A DNA stretch of 64,000 nt from an uncultured Pelagibacteraceae bacterium (GTDB lineage: Bacteria > Pseudomonadota > Alphaproteobacteria > Pelagibacterales > Pelagibacteraceae). Each line of letters begins with the position of its first letter. Positions within the stretch are counted from its first letter, which is position 1. The DNA is taken from NCBI GenBank assembly GCA_902567045.1, contig CACFLJ010000001.1, forward strand, positions 124,001 through 188,000. Reading direction: 5' to 3'. Of this stretch, positions 1 to 11,908 are shown piece after piece. The translations under genes were made by a program, and so were the position numbers. Under the pieces are notes generated by a model, which was not told the origin of the DNA, searched no databases, and was given only the letters and a program-made list of their open reading frames with translations.

Positions 1-965
1 GAGAAAGATTTATGGAGCGTTATGCTCCTAAAGCAAAAGATCTAGCATCTAGAGATGTTGTAAGTAGATCAATTGCAGTAGAAATTAATGAGGGTAGAGG
101 TATTGGAAAAGAACAAGATCATGTTCATCTTCACATTGATCATTTGGATCCAAAAGTTATAGATGAGAGACTTCCAGGAATATCAGAGGCTTCAAAATTA
201 TTTGCAAATGTTGATGTAACTAAGGAACCTATACCAGTAGTACCTACAGTGCATTATAATATGGGTGGAATACCAACAAATTATAAAGCAGAGGTCCTTA
301 CATTAAATGGATCTGAGAAAACAGTACCTGGGTTAATGGCTATCGGAGAAGCAGCATGTGTTTCTGTCCATGGCGCAAATAGATTAGGTTCAAACTCACT
401 AATAGATTTAGTAGTTTTTGGAAGAGCTGCAGCGAAAAGAGCAGCAGAGTTAGTAAAACCTGGAATGAAGCATGATGAAATTGATAAAAATGAAACGGAT
501 AGATGTTTAGATAGATTTGACAAATTAAGAAACTCAGAGGGTTCAAATCCAACATCTGAACTGAGACTTTCAATGCAAAAAACAATGCAATCAAAGTGCG
601 CTGTATTTAGAACTGAGAAAACATTAAAGGAAGGAGTTGATGAAATTAGAAAACCTTATGATGGGATGGACTCTCTTTCTGTAAAAGATAAGTCATTAAT
701 CTTTAATACTGATTTAGTTGAAACACTAGAATTTGACAACTTAATAAGACAAGCAATAACTACAATGGACTCTGCGTATCATAGAAAAGAAAGCAGAGGA
801 GCTCATGCAAGAGAAGATTTTCCAAAGAGAGATGATGAGAATTATATGCAACACACTCTGTCTTGGTGTAATGGTTCAAAAACTAAAATTAATTACAGAC
901 CTGTTCATAGATCAACACTTACAAATGATGTACAATATTTCCCTCCACAGGAAAGAGTATATTAA
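1..965 (+). CDS. sdhA: Succinate dehydrogenase flavoprotein subunit, 3' part
   Basis: C-terminal portion of the FAD-carrying subunit of succinate dehydrogenase (complex II), which oxidises succinate to fumarate in the TCA cycle. The reading frame is open from base 3 and the gene begins before the window, so about 320 residues (roughly the C-terminal half of a ~595-residue protein) are visible. Diagnostic segments are [11 protein letters not shown] (around bases 252-284) and [11 protein letters not shown] (around 369-401), both part of the flavin/substrate domain of SdhA/FrdA. The stop codon overlaps the sdhB start by one base (TAATG), implying co-translation. sdhC and sdhD are expected upstream, outside the window. 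Identity is secure; the start is not visible. Confidence 0.97.
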   Translation, partial: ERFMERYAPKAKDLASRDVVSRSIAVEINEGRGIGKEQDHVHLHIDHLDPKVIDERLPGISEASKLFANVDVTKEPIPVVPTVHYNMGGIPTNYKAEVLTLNGSEKTVPGLMAIGEAACVSVHGANRLGSNSLIDLVVFGRAAAKRAAELVKPGMKHDEIDKNETDRCLDRFDKLRNSEGSNPTSELRLSMQKTMQSKCAVFRTEKTLKEGVDEIRKPYDGMDSLSVKDKSLIFNTDLVETLEFDNLIRQAITTMDSAYHRKESRGAHAREDFPKRDDENYMQHTLSWCNGSKTKINYRPVHRSTLTNDVQYFPPQERVY

Positions 966-1735
966 TGGTTCAATTAAATTTACCTGCAAACTCAAAGGTA
1001 GAAAAAGGTCAATATTATAAAGATAAAACAGGTTCAAAAAACATTAGAAAAATAAATATTTATAGATGGGATCCATCTAAAAATGAAAATCCAAGACTTG
1101 ATACCTATGAAGTTGATATGGATAATTGTTCATCTAAAGTCCTTGATGTTTTAAACAAAATAAAAAATGAAATAGATCCTTCTATAGCTTACAGAAGATC
1201 TTGTGCCCATGGAGTTTGTGGATCTTGTGCGATGAATATGAATGGAAAAAACGGTTTAGCATGCACTAAGTCCCATTCTGAACTGGATGGAGATATTGAT
1301 ATTTATCCTTTACCACATCTAAAAGTTTTAAAAGATTTAATCGGTGATTTAAGCACATTATATAAACAATATGAGTCTGTTGAACCTTGGTTAAAAACCT
1401 CAAAAGTAAATGATAAAGAGAATATCCAATCTAAAAATGACAGAGCAAAATTAGATGGATTATATGAATGTATTATGTGTGCATGTTGTTCAACGTCTTG
1501 CCCAAGTTATTGGTGGAACGGTGAAAAATATTTAGGTCCAGCTGTATTACTTCAGGCTTATAGGTGGATAATTGATAGTAGAGATGAAGATAGAAAAGAA
1601 AGACTTAAAAAAGTAGCTGATGAACTTAAGCTTTATAGATGCCATACTATCTTGAATTGTACAAATGCTTGCCCAAAGGGCTTGAATCCTGCAAAAGCTA
1701 TTGCAGAGATAAAGAAAATGCTTGCAACGGCCTAA
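965..1735 (+). CDS. sdhB: Succinate dehydrogenase iron-sulfur subunit
   Basis: Iron-sulfur subunit of complex II, passing electrons from the SdhA flavin to ubiquinone. 256 residues, the usual family length. The [2Fe-2S] ligands are Cys80, Cys85, Cys88 and Cys100; the C-terminal ferredoxin-like domain holds the [4Fe-4S] and [3Fe-4S] ligands, with Cys169, Cys172, Cys175, Cys179 and Cys226, Cys232, Cys236 visible in the normal pattern ([12 protein letters not shown], then CTNACPKG). The start codon overlaps the sdhA stop by one base and has no clear Shine-Dalgarno sequence, so translation is probably coupled. mmsA follows after 24 bp. Confidence 0.98.
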   Translation: MVQLNLPANSKVEKGQYYKDKTGSKNIRKINIYRWDPSKNENPRLDTYEVDMDNCSSKVLDVLNKIKNEIDPSIAYRRSCAHGVCGSCAMNMNGKNGLACTKSHSELDGDIDIYPLPHLKVLKDLIGDLSTLYKQYESVEPWLKTSKVNDKENIQSKNDRAKLDGLYECIMCACCSTSCPSYWWNGEKYLGPAVLLQAYRWIIDSRDEDRKERLKKVADELKLYRCHTILNCTNACPKGLNPAKAIAEIKKMLATA

Positions 1736-1759
1736 TTACTTAATTAAACAATTTCACTC

Positions 1760-3253
1760 ATGAATATAATCAAACATTTCGTTGGTGGAAAAGTAATAGA
1801 TGGTACTTCACAAAGAAAAGGACAAGTTTTTAACCCTGCTACTGGAGATCAAGAATCGGAAGTTATTTTAGCTACTAAATCAGATTTAGATAAAACAGTT
1901 GAAATTGCCAAGAAAGCCTTTGAGACATGGTCACTAAAGCCTGCACTTCAAAGAGCTAGGATAATGTTTAAGTTTAAAGAACTTATAGAAAAAAATTTTG
2001 ATGAATTAACAAAGTTAATTGTCTCTGAACATGGAAAAGTTTATGAGGATGCAAAAGGATCATTAATAAGAGGATTGGAAGTTGTCGAGTTTGCATGTGG
2101 AATTCCTCATGTGCTTAAAGGTGAATTTTCTGAGAATGTTGGGACAAATGTCGATAGTTATTCGATGCGACAGCCTTTAGGTGTAGCTGCTGGAATAACA
2201 CCTTTTAATTTTCCTGCAATGGTGCCAATGTGGATGTTTCCATTAGCTATTGCATGTGGAAATACTTTTATTCTCAAACCATCTGAAAAAGATCCGTCTT
2301 GCCCAATGAGATTAGCAGAATTACTTCATGAAGCTGGTCTACCTGATGGAGTTTTTAATGTAGTCAATGGAGATAAAGAAGTTGTAGACGCTATACTGAC
2401 AAATAATGATATTAAAGCCGTAAGTTTCGTTGGATCAACACCTATAGCTAAATATATTTATGAGAATGCTGCCAAAAATGAAAAAAGAGTTCAAGCGTTA
2501 GGGGGAGCTAAAAATCATTTAGTGGTGATGCCTGATTGCGATTTAGATGGAGCTGTAAATGGTCTAATGGGTGCTGCATATGGATCTGCAGGTGAAAGAT
2601 GTATGGCCCAGTCCGTTGCTGTAGCAGTTGGTGATATTGGTGATGAGTTAGTATCTAGGTTAGTAAAAAAAGCTGAAGCATTAAAAATTGGTCCTGGTAT
2701 GGATAAATCCTCAGAGATGGGTCCTCTTGTTACAAAACAACATTTAGAAAAAGTAAAAGGATATGTTGATTTAGGAGTTAAAGAGGGAGCTAAATTAGCT
2801 CTTGATGGTAGAGATTTAAAACTTCAAGGGTATGAAAATGGTTTTTATATAGGTGGATGTTTGTTTGATCATGTGACTACTGATATGAGAATTTATAAAG
2901 AAGAGATTTTTGGTCCTGTTCTATCAGTGGTAAGAGTAAAAACTTTTGAAGAAGCAACCAAAATGATAAATGAGCATGAGTATGGAAACGGTGTAAGTAT
3001 TTATACTAGAGATGGTGATGCAGGAAGAACTTTTGCAAGTAAAATCCAAGTTGGAATGGTTGGAATAAATGTTCCAATACCAGTTCCTATGGCATTTCAT
3101 AGTTTTGGTGGATGGAAAAGATCATTGTTTGGAGATAGCGGAATGCATGGCATGGAAGGAATTAAATTTTATACAAAATTGAAAACCATTACCTCTAGAT
3201 GGCCTTCAAGCATAAGGTCAAATCCTGAATTTATTATGCCAACTATGGAATAA
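1760..3253 (+). CDS. mmsA: CoA-acylating methylmalonate-semialdehyde dehydrogenase
   Basis: Aldehyde dehydrogenase superfamily enzyme that converts methylmalonate semialdehyde (or malonate semialdehyde) with CoA and NAD to propionyl-CoA (or acetyl-CoA). 497 residues. The catalytic nucleophile is Cys281 in GSAGERCMAQ. At 248-253 the sequence is GGAKNH, where hydrolytic ALDHs have the general-base Glu (ELGGK); this replacement is the hallmark of the CoA-dependent MMSDH branch. It sits between sdhB and mdh in the TCA operon (24 bp after sdhB, 3 bp before mdh), so it is probably co-transcribed with them. Physiological substrate (valine, beta-alanine or inositol breakdown) cannot be decided from sequence. 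Confidence 0.93.
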   Translation: MNIIKHFVGGKVIDGTSQRKGQVFNPATGDQESEVILATKSDLDKTVEIAKKAFETWSLKPALQRARIMFKFKELIEKNFDELTKLIVSEHGKVYEDAKGSLIRGLEVVEFACGIPHVLKGEFSENVGTNVDSYSMRQPLGVAAGITPFNFPAMVPMWMFPLAIACGNTFILKPSEKDPSCPMRLAELLHEAGLPDGVFNVVNGDKEVVDAILTNNDIKAVSFVGSTPIAKYIYENAAKNEKRVQALGGAKNHLVVMPDCDLDGAVNGLMGAAYGSAGERCMAQSVAVAVGDIGDELVSRLVKKAEALKIGPGMDKSSEMGPLVTKQHLEKVKGYVDLGVKEGAKLALDGRDLKLQGYENGFYIGGCLFDHVTTDMRIYKEEIFGPVLSVVRVKTFEEATKMINEHEYGNGVSIYTRDGDAGRTFASKIQVGMVGINVPIPVPMAFHSFGGWKRSLFGDSGMHGMEGIKFYTKLKTITSRWPSSIRSNPEFIMPTME

Positions 3254-4222
<969 letters not shown>

Positions 4223-5383
4223 ATGAATATTCACGAGCACCAAGCAAAACAAATTCTAAAAAAGTATGGAGCGAATGTGCCCGAGGGAGTATTTGCATTT
4301 AATGTATCCGATCTTTTGCAAAAAACTAAAGAATTGAAAACTGATAAGTATGTTCTTAAAGCTCAAATTCATGCTGGTGGAAGAGGTAAGGCTGGCGGAG
4401 TAAAAATTGTTGATAATTTAGAAAATTTAGAAAAAGAAGCAAATATTTTGCTTGGCAAAAACCTAATTACTCATCAAACAGGACCGTTAGGTAGAGAAGT
4501 AAAAAGACTATATGTTGAGGAGGTATCTAATATTAGTAAAGAATTTTATCTTTCTTGCCTAGTTGATAGAGTAAGTTCAAAAATTGCATTTATTTCAAGT
4601 GATCAAGGAGGAATGAACATTGAAGAAGTTGCCCAAAATACACCTGAAAAAATTTTAACAACTAAAGTCGATTTTAACCAAGAAATTTCCGAGATTGATT
4701 GTAAGAAAATTATTAAGGTTTTTGAATTAGACGATAATTCTGGTTCAGAAGCTATAAGCTTAATAAAAGCAATTTATAAATTGTTCATAGAAAATGATGC
4801 AAATTTAGTAGAAATTAACCCACTTATTTTAACGAAAGAAAATAAAGTAGTTTGTCTTGATGCAAAAATGATATTTGATGAAAATGCATTATTTAAACAT
4901 CCTGAGATACAAGAATTAAGAGACTATAATGAGGAAGAAGCCACAGAAATTGAAGCAAGCAAACATGACTTGGCATATATAAAATTAGATGGAAGTATAG
5001 GATGTATGGTAAACGGTGCAGGATTAGCAATGGCTACAATGGATATCATAAAGCTTTATGGTGAAGAGCCTGCAAATTTTTTAGATGTAGGAGGTGGAGC
5101 ATCAAAAGAAAAAGTTTCTGCTGCATTCAAAATTATTTTATCAGATAAAAATGTTAAAGGAATATTGATAAATATTTTTGGTGGAATTATGAGATGTGAT
5201 GTACTTGCGCAAGGTGTTGTAGATGCAGCAAAAGAAATTAAAATTAAAGTTCCGTTAGTAGTGAGATTAGCAGGAACAAACTTTGAAGAAGGAAAAAAGA
5301 TATTAGAGAATTCTGGTTTAAAAATTATATCTGCAAATGACTTATCAGATGCTGCAAAAAAAGTTGTAGAGGCAATAAAATAA
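4223..5383 (+). CDS. sucC: Succinyl-CoA synthetase beta subunit (ADP-forming)
   Basis: Beta subunit of succinyl-CoA ligase, the substrate-level phosphorylation step of the TCA cycle. 386 residues, standard length. The ATP-grasp domain occupies the N-terminal half ([15 protein letters not shown] at the start; [12 protein letters not shown] around residues 50-61). The C-terminal CoA-ligase domain has [13 protein letters not shown] and the [10 protein letters not shown] loop near the phosphohistidine site. No gap to mdh upstream and a one-base overlap (TAATG) with sucD downstream. Confidence 0.98.
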   Translation: MNIHEHQAKQILKKYGANVPEGVFAFNVSDLLQKTKELKTDKYVLKAQIHAGGRGKAGGVKIVDNLENLEKEANILLGKNLITHQTGPLGREVKRLYVEEVSNISKEFYLSCLVDRVSSKIAFISSDQGGMNIEEVAQNTPEKILTTKVDFNQEISEIDCKKIIKVFELDDNSGSEAISLIKAIYKLFIENDANLVEINPLILTKENKVVCLDAKMIFDENALFKHPEIQELRDYNEEEATEIEASKHDLAYIKLDGSIGCMVNGAGLAMATMDIIKLYGEEPANFLDVGGGASKEKVSAAFKIILSDKNVKGILINIFGGIMRCDVLAQGVVDAAKEIKIKVPLVVRLAGTNFEEGKKILENSGLKIISANDLSDAAKKVVEAIK

Positions 5384-6258
5384 TGTCAGTATTAATTGAT
5401 AAAAATACAAAAGTAATTTGCCAAGGTTTTACAGGATCCCATGGTACTTTTCACTCTGAACAATCTATTAAATATGGAACAAACTTAGTTGGGGGCGTAA
5501 CACCAAAAAAAGGTGGACAAATTCACTTAGAAAGACCGGTGTTTAACACAGTTAAAGAAGCAAAAGATGCTACTGGAGCGGATGCAACAATGATATATGT
5601 ACCTGCAAAGTTTGCTTCATCAGCCATCATAGAAGCTATAGATGCATCTATTGAATTAATTGTTTGTATAAGCGAAGGAATACCAATTCTAGATATGTTA
5701 AAAGTAAAAAAAAAATTACAAAATTCTAAATCCAGATTAATTGGTCCAAACTGTCCAGGAATAATTACACCTAATGAATGTAAAATTGGAATAATGCCAG
5801 GCAATATTCATAAAAAAGGTTCAGTTGGAATTGTATCAAGATCAGGAACATTAACCTATGAGGCAGTTGCTCAAACAACCGAGAACAATCTTGGTCAATC
5901 AACATGTATAGGAATTGGTGGTGATCCAATTAATGGAACTAATTTCATTGATTGCCTTGATTTATTTTTAAATGACGATCAAACCGAGTCTATTTTAATG
6001 ATTGGAGAAATAGGTGGAACTGCTGAAGAAGAAGCAGCAGAATTTGTAAAAAATCACAAAATAAAAAAACCAATTGTTGGATTTATAGCTGGAGTAACTG
6101 CTCCACCAGGAAGAAGAATGGGACATGCTGGTGCTATTATTTCAGGCGGCAAAGGAAATGCTGAAGAAAAGATAAAAAAAATGCAAGATTGCGGTATTAC
6201 TGTTGCTAATTCTCCCTCTGATATTGGAAAAACGCTACTAAATAAATTGTCTAATTGA
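5383..6258 (+). CDS. sucD: Succinyl-CoA synthetase alpha subunit
   Basis: Alpha subunit of succinyl-CoA synthetase; binds CoA and carries the phosphorylated histidine. 291 residues. N-terminal CoA-binding Rossmann fold begins [14 protein letters not shown]. The active-site histidine is His248 within [12 protein letters not shown]. It overlaps sucC by one base, so subunit translation is coupled. A 35-bp gap with a TATAAT hexamer separates it from sucA. Confidence 0.98.
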   Translation: MSVLIDKNTKVICQGFTGSHGTFHSEQSIKYGTNLVGGVTPKKGGQIHLERPVFNTVKEAKDATGADATMIYVPAKFASSAIIEAIDASIELIVCISEGIPILDMLKVKKKLQNSKSRLIGPNCPGIITPNECKIGIMPGNIHKKGSVGIVSRSGTLTYEAVAQTTENNLGQSTCIGIGGDPINGTNFIDCLDLFLNDDQTESILMIGEIGGTAEEEAAEFVKNHKIKKPIVGFIAGVTAPPGRRMGHAGAIISGGKGNAEEKIKKMQDCGITVANSPSDIGKTLLNKLSN

Positions 6259-6293
6259 TAACATTTTATTTGTATAATATTTAAAGAATTAAT
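6259..6293 (+). promoter_or_regulatory. Possible internal promoter before sucA
   Basis: The sucD-sucA gap contains a perfect TATAAT at 6273-6278, followed by an AT-rich leader to the sucA ATG at 6294. No convincing -35 hexamer lies at 16-18 bp; TTGTCT at 6247-6252 is 20 bp away. This may allow sucA-sucB-lpdA to be transcribed separately from sdh-suc. In such AT-rich DNA a chance TATAAT is quite possible. Confidence 0.3.
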
Positions 6294-9173
6294 ATGTCAG
6301 TTTCCAAAAATCTTGAGTACAAAAAAACTTCATTTTTAAATAAATCAAACAATGCATTTATTGAGCAAATGTATGTAAAGTTTATAAATAAAGATCCTAG
6401 TTTGCCAGAAGGTTGGAAAGAGTATTTTCTTGGTATAAGCGAAGATTTAGACTCTGTTGTTAGAGAAATAAAGGGTCCCTCATGGAATCCAAAAAAAGTA
6501 AAAATAAAAGAAAATATAGAATTTAAAAAAGAAGATTCCACTCTAAAAGTTAATCAAGCTGATGTAATAGATGGTAATAGCAATTCAATAAGAGCTGTTT
6601 CACTTATTAGATCTTATAGACAAAGAGGCCATCTACTCTCTAAACTAGATCCATTAGAAATAAGAGAAAGTGAATATTTAGATGAATTACATCCAGAAAA
6701 TTACGGTTTTGATAAAGAGGATTATGATAAGCAAATATATTTAGATGGTGTTTTAAATAAAGAGTATTCAAATATAAGAGAAATTTTATCTATACTTAGA
6801 AAAATTTATTGTGGATCAATTGGTTATGAATATATGCACATATCAAATCCAACAGAGAGAAAATGGTTTAGGGACAGGGTAGAAAAAGACGAAAATGCAT
6901 TAAAATTTACGGAAAACGGTAAAAGTGCAATTTTAAATAAATTAATACAAGCTGAGGGATTTGAGAAATTTTTACATACAAAATATGTTGGTTCTAAAAG
7001 GTTTGGTTTAGATGGAGGTGAAAGTTTAATTCCAGGTCTTGAACAAATTATAAAAATTGGGGGCCAATCCAAGATTAAAGAGGTTAAAATTGGAATGTCT
7101 CACAGAGGAAGACTAAATGTTTTAGCTAACGTTTTACAAAAATCATACAAAAGAATATTTAATGAATTTGCAGGTGAAATAAATAATACAGAAGAAGATA
7201 GTGCCGGGGATGTGAAATATCATTTGGGAGCTTCATCAGACAGAGAATTTGATGGAAATTCTGTTCATGTAAGTTTAACAGACAATCCCTCACACCTGGA
7301 AGCAGTTAATCCAGTTGTGTTGGGTCAGACTAGAGCAAAACAATTTTTTCACAAAGATGCTGAGAGAAATAAAGTAATTCCAATTTTAATACATGGCGAC
7401 GCTGCTTTTGCTGGACAAGGTATTGTTGCCGAATGTTTTGCAATGTCGGGTTTACCAGGACACAACACAGGTGGAACAATTCACATAATAGTAAATAATC
7501 AAATAGGATTTACGACAAGTCCGAGGTTTGCAAGATCTTCCCCTCACCCATCAGATATTGCTAAAATGGTTGATGCACCTATTATCCATGTCAATGGAGA
7601 TGACCCAGAAGCTGTTGTTTATGGTTCAAGAATTGCAACTGAATTTAGATTAAAGTTTAATCGAGATGTAGTAATTGACTTAGTTTGTTATAGACGATTT
7701 GGACATAATGAGGGTGATGAGCCATCATTCACTCAACCATTGATGTATAAAAAAATTAGATCGCATCAATCAACAGCAAATATATATGGATCTAAGCTTA
7801 TAAACGAAAGATTAATATCTAAAGAGGGTTTAGATGATCAAATAAAAAAATTTAAAGATCTTTTAGATGATCAATTTAAGACAGCTAAAGATTATAATCC
7901 TAAAATTGAATGGTTTGAAGGGGCATGGTCTAGCTATAAACCTAAAAAAGGAAAAGATAAAAGAGGCATTACTGGAGCAGATAAAAAAATACTCAAAAAT
8001 ATTTCAGATAAAATAAACGTCGTTCCAACAGAAATAAATATTCACAAAACTATTAATAAAATTTTACAAAATAGAAAAAAATCTGTTGATGATGGCATAA
8101 ATATTGACTGGTCTACTGCTGAATCATTAGCTTTTGGTTCTTTATTAGATGAGGGTTTTCCAGTTCGATTTGTAGGGCAGGACTCTGGCAGGGGGACTTT
8201 TAGCCAGAGACATTCAGTTTTAAGAGATCAGATGGATAACTCTAGATATATTCCTTTAAACAACATATCAAAAAACCAAAAAAAATTTGAAATAGTAGAC
8301 AGTTTTTTGTCTGAACTTGCAGTTTTAGGATTTGAATATGGATATAGTTTAGTTGAACCAAACACTCTTACACTTTGGGAAGCTCAATTTGGTGATTTTG
8401 CTAATGGTGCACAAGTTATAATTGATCAATTTATTGCTTCTGGTGAAAGAAAATGGCAAAGAGCATCAGGTTTAGTAATGTTATTGCCACATGGTTATGA
8501 AGGTCAAGGACCAGAACATTCATCAGCTAGACTTGAAAGATTTTTACAACTGTGTGCAAATGATAATCTTCAAGTTATGAATTGTACAACACCAGCAAAT
8601 TATTTTCATGCTTTACGTAGACAAATACATCGTGATTTTAGGAAACCACTTATAATCATGACACCTAAATCTTTGTTAAGAAATAAATTTTGTGTATCAA
8701 CCATTGATGATTTTAGTAAGCAAACATCATTTCACCGAATAATGTGGGATCATGCGTTAAGTGATCAATCTAAAAATTTTATTAAATTAAAAAAATCTAG
8801 TGAAATAAAAAAAGTTATAATTTGTTCAGGAAAAGTATACTTTGATCTTTTGAATGCTAGAGAAAAGTTAAAAAGAGACGATGTGGTAATGTTAAGAATT
8901 GAACAACTTTATCCTTTTCCAGCGAAGAGTTTAGTAAAAGAACTTAAACCATACGCTAAAAATGCTAATTTTTATTGGTGTCAGGAAGAGCCAAAAAATA
9001 TGGGTGCATGGTTTTCAGTGAGAGATTATATCCAATGGACATTGGATACCATTAAAGCTAAAAATAATAAAGTTTGTTATATTGGAAGAAGTCCTGATGC
9101 ATCGCCAGCTACAGGATATGCTAAAAGGCATCAACTTGAACAACAAGAAATTATAAATGAAGTATTTAATTAA
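6294..9173 (+). CDS. sucA: 2-oxoglutarate dehydrogenase E1 component
   Basis: Thiamine-diphosphate-dependent E1 subunit of the oxoglutarate dehydrogenase complex; decarboxylates 2-oxoglutarate and transfers succinyl to the E2 lipoyl group. 959 residues, normal for OdhA/SucA. The N-terminal E2-interaction segment (around residues 14-48, [14 protein letters not shown]) is present. The ThDP-binding region is visible as [10 protein letters not shown] followed by [10 protein letters not shown], and the C-terminal transketolase domain carries [14 protein letters not shown]. One-base TAATG overlap with sucB. Confidence 0.98.
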   Translation: MSVSKNLEYKKTSFLNKSNNAFIEQMYVKFINKDPSLPEGWKEYFLGISEDLDSVVREIKGPSWNPKKVKIKENIEFKKEDSTLKVNQADVIDGNSNSIRAVSLIRSYRQRGHLLSKLDPLEIRESEYLDELHPENYGFDKEDYDKQIYLDGVLNKEYSNIREILSILRKIYCGSIGYEYMHISNPTERKWFRDRVEKDENALKFTENGKSAILNKLIQAEGFEKFLHTKYVGSKRFGLDGGESLIPGLEQIIKIGGQSKIKEVKIGMSHRGRLNVLANVLQKSYKRIFNEFAGEINNTEEDSAGDVKYHLGASSDREFDGNSVHVSLTDNPSHLEAVNPVVLGQTRAKQFFHKDAERNKVIPILIHGDAAFAGQGIVAECFAMSGLPGHNTGGTIHIIVNNQIGFTTSPRFARSSPHPSDIAKMVDAPIIHVNGDDPEAVVYGSRIATEFRLKFNRDVVIDLVCYRRFGHNEGDEPSFTQPLMYKKIRSHQSTANIYGSKLINERLISKEGLDDQIKKFKDLLDDQFKTAKDYNPKIEWFEGAWSSYKPKKGKDKRGITGADKKILKNISDKINVVPTEINIHKTINKILQNRKKSVDDGINIDWSTAESLAFGSLLDEGFPVRFVGQDSGRGTFSQRHSVLRDQMDNSRYIPLNNISKNQKKFEIVDSFLSELAVLGFEYGYSLVEPNTLTLWEAQFGDFANGAQVIIDQFIASGERKWQRASGLVMLLPHGYEGQGPEHSSARLERFLQLCANDNLQVMNCTTPANYFHALRRQIHRDFRKPLIIMTPKSLLRNKFCVSTIDDFSKQTSFHRIMWDHALSDQSKNFIKLKKSSEIKKVIICSGKVYFDLLNAREKLKRDDVVMLRIEQLYPFPAKSLVKELKPYAKNANFYWCQEEPKNMGAWFSVRDYIQWTLDTIKAKNNKVCYIGRSPDASPATGYAKRHQLEQQEIINEVFN

Positions 9174-10495
9174 TGAGTGAAAAAATTTTAGTCCCTACGT
9201 TAGGCGAAAGTATAACAGAGGCAACAGTTTCTAAATGGTTGAAAAAAGAAGGTGAAACAGTTGAGGCCGATGAGGCAATAGTTGAACTGGAAACTGATAA
9301 AGTAAATTTAGAAGTTCCTTCCCCAGTAAGTGGAATATTATCTGAAATTAGTTTTAAAGATGGAGATACAGTTGAAGTTGGAGCTGTATTAGGCTCAATT
9401 TCTGAAGGGAATGTTGATATTAAAAATGTACCCGAAAGCAAAAAACAACTTGAGGATAATGAAGAGAAAGAATTTAAAGATCAGAAAAGCAATGTAATTA
9501 ATTTAGATATAGAAAAAAAACCTCAAACTAAGTTAGAAGAACCATTAGTATTAACTGAAGATCGTTCAATGGAGCTATTAGAAGAAGAGCCTTTACTTTT
9601 AACTGAGGAAGTAGAAACAGAGGAAACCCCACAACAACCAATTATTCTTTCACCTGCAGTTAGAAAAATGGTTGCAGAAAAAAATATCAACTTAGATAAT
9701 GTAAAGGGAACAGGCAAAGCAGGAAGAATTTTAAAAGGTGATCTAATTACAATGATGGGAGCCAACCCACAACCCAACCAGAGAAGAATTCAATACGGTG
9801 AAGAAGAAAGAATTAAAATGACTCGTTTAAGGCAAACGATTGCAAAAAGATTAAAACAAGCTCAAGACAATGCAGCAATGTTAACTACTTTTAACGAGGT
9901 AGATATGTCTGGGATTATGGCAATGAGAAAAGATAACCAAGAAGATTTCAAAAGCAGATACGGAATAAAGCTAGGTCTAATGTCATTTTTTGTTAAAGCT
10001 TGTGTCGTTGGACTAAAATTATTTCCAGCAATTAACGCTGAGGTTGAAGATCAAGACATAATTTATAAGAATTATTATAATATTAGTTTCGCTGTTGGAA
10101 CTGAAAAAGGTTTAGTAGTTCCAGTGATTAGAAATGCAGATGAGATGTCATTTGCTGAAATAGAAAAAGAAATAAAAAAATTATCTGAAAAAGCAAACAC
10201 AGGTAGTTTAACAATTGAGGACTTACAAGGAGGCACGTTTACAATTAGCAATGGAGGTGTATATGGTTCCATGCTTTCAACACCAATATTAAACCCTCCT
10301 CAATCAGGTGTATTAGGTATGCATAATATTGTTGAAAGACCTGTAAATGATAATGGTGAGATAAAAATAAAACCAATAATGTACTTGGCCTTGTCATATG
10401 ATCATAGAATTATTGATGGAAAGGAATCCGTGTCGTTCTTAAAAACTGTTAAAGAAAATTTAGAAGACCCTAGAAGATTATTTTTAAATATCTAA
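9173..10495 (+). CDS. sucB: Dihydrolipoyl succinyltransferase (E2)
   Basis: E2 core of the oxoglutarate dehydrogenase complex. 440 residues: an N-terminal lipoyl domain (lipoyl-lysine Lys43 in [12 protein letters not shown]), a long acidic linker (~80-150), a peripheral subunit-binding domain (~155-186, [20 protein letters not shown]), and the C-terminal acyltransferase with catalytic His411 and Asp415 (SYDHRIIDG). The linker contains a near-repeat (EEPLVLTE, then EEPLLLTE). It overlaps sucA and lpdA by one base each, giving an E1-E2-E3 operon. Confidence 0.97.
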   Translation: MSEKILVPTLGESITEATVSKWLKKEGETVEADEAIVELETDKVNLEVPSPVSGILSEISFKDGDTVEVGAVLGSISEGNVDIKNVPESKKQLEDNEEKEFKDQKSNVINLDIEKKPQTKLEEPLVLTEDRSMELLEEEPLLLTEEVETEETPQQPIILSPAVRKMVAEKNINLDNVKGTGKAGRILKGDLITMMGANPQPNQRRIQYGEEERIKMTRLRQTIAKRLKQAQDNAAMLTTFNEVDMSGIMAMRKDNQEDFKSRYGIKLGLMSFFVKACVVGLKLFPAINAEVEDQDIIYKNYYNISFAVGTEKGLVVPVIRNADEMSFAEIEKEIKKLSEKANTGSLTIEDLQGGTFTISNGGVYGSMLSTPILNPPQSGVLGMHNIVERPVNDNGEIKIKPIMYLALSYDHRIIDGKESVSFLKTVKENLEDPRRLFLNI

Positions 10496-11889
10496 TGGCT
10501 GAAAAATTTGATGTTACTGTAATTGGAGGAGGACCTGCAGGATATGTATGTGCAATTAGATTATCACAATTAGGCTTAAAAACTGCATGTATAGAGTCTA
10601 GAGGATCTTTGGGAGGCACTTGCCTTAATATAGGGTGTATTCCTTCTAAAAGTCTTTTAAATATGTCAGAAAGTTTTCATAGAGCTAAAAACTTCTCAAA
10701 TATTGGTATTGAAACTGGAGAAATTAAGCTAAATCTGCAAAAAATGATGAGTAATAAAGATAGCTCAGTTGCAACACTTACAAAAGGAGTGGAGTTCTTA
10801 TTTAAAAAAAATAAAGTCACTTACATTAAAGGGGTTGGATCTTTTAATGAAAAAAACGAAATTTTAGTCAAAAATGATAAATCAGAGATAAAAATTAAAA
10901 CTGATAAAACCATTATAAGTACTGGATCAGAACCCCTATCACTTCCAGGAATAGATTTTGACGAAAAAAAAATTCTTTCATCAACAGGAGCTCTTAGTAT
11001 TTCAAAACTTCCAAAAAAAATGGTTGTTGTTGGGGGTGGATATATTGGCTTAGAGATGGGTTCTGTATGGTCAAGACTAGGAACTGAGGTTCATGTTATA
11101 GAATATTTAGACCACATAACTCCAGGGCTTGATAAAGAAATTTCAAATGAATTTATGAAAATATTAAAAAAACAGAACATTAAATTTGAGTTAAATACTA
11201 AAGTTGAAAAAATTTCTAAAAATGACCAAGGAGTAATAATAGAAACCTCTAATAAAGACGCAAAAAATAAAATTGAAGCTGATGTAGTTTTAATTTCTGT
11301 TGGAAGAAAACCTTACACTGATAAATTAAATTTAAAAAAAATTGGAGTAAATCTCGATAAAAAAGGAAAAATTACAGTTAATAAAAATTTTGAGACTAAT
11401 GTTAAAAATGTTTATGCAATAGGAGATGTCATAAATGGACCAATGTTAGCTCATAAAGCTGAGGAGGAAGGAATAGCAGTAGCAGAGTTAATTGCTGGAC
11501 AGTCTGGTCATGTAAATTATGATATTATACCTGGAGTAATATATACTTCACCCGAGGTAGCCTATGTTGGTAAAAATGAGGAAGAATTAAAAGAAAAAAA
11601 AGTAAACTACAAAATAGGTAAATTTCCATTTATGGCAAACTCAAGAGCTAAAGCAATAAATGAGCCAGAGGGATTCGTTAAAATATTAGCTGAAAGTACA
11701 ACAGATAGAGTATTGGGAGTACATATAATCGGACCTCATGCTGGAGAAATGATTGCAGAAATGTCCGTAGCAATGGAATTTGGCGCTAGTTCCGAAGATA
11801 TTGCAAGAACATGTCATGCTCATCCTACTTTTTCAGAAGCGATAAAAGAAGCTGCTTTATCTGTAGATAAAAGACAAATTCACTCTTAA
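10495..11889 (+). CDS. lpdA: Dihydrolipoyl dehydrogenase (E3)
   Basis: FAD-dependent E3 subunit that reoxidises dihydrolipoamide with NAD. 464 residues. FAD motif GGGPAG (11-16), redox-active disulfide Cys43/Cys48 (GGTCLNIGCIPSK), NAD-binding GGGYIGLE around residue 181, and the C-terminal active-site pair His443/Glu448 (HAHPTFSE). Last gene of the 2-oxoglutarate dehydrogenase set; it may also serve other lipoyl complexes. priA follows after 19 bp. Confidence 0.97.
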   Translation: MAEKFDVTVIGGGPAGYVCAIRLSQLGLKTACIESRGSLGGTCLNIGCIPSKSLLNMSESFHRAKNFSNIGIETGEIKLNLQKMMSNKDSSVATLTKGVEFLFKKNKVTYIKGVGSFNEKNEILVKNDKSEIKIKTDKTIISTGSEPLSLPGIDFDEKKILSSTGALSISKLPKKMVVVGGGYIGLEMGSVWSRLGTEVHVIEYLDHITPGLDKEISNEFMKILKKQNIKFELNTKVEKISKNDQGVIIETSNKDAKNKIEADVVLISVGRKPYTDKLNLKKIGVNLDKKGKITVNKNFETNVKNVYAIGDVINGPMLAHKAEEEGIAVAELIAGQSGHVNYDIIPGVIYTSPEVAYVGKNEEELKEKKVNYKIGKFPFMANSRAKAINEPEGFVKILAESTTDRVLGVHIIGPHAGEMIAEMSVAMEFGASSEDIARTCHAHPTFSEAIKEAALSVDKRQIHS

Positions 11890-11908
11890 TATATTTCATA
11901 ATTTATTT

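Noticed and set aside
9541..9630. [16 protein letters not shown] near-repeat in sucB as a functional repeat
   Set aside because: It is in the flexible acidic linker between lipoyl and binding domains, where low-complexity repeats are usual.
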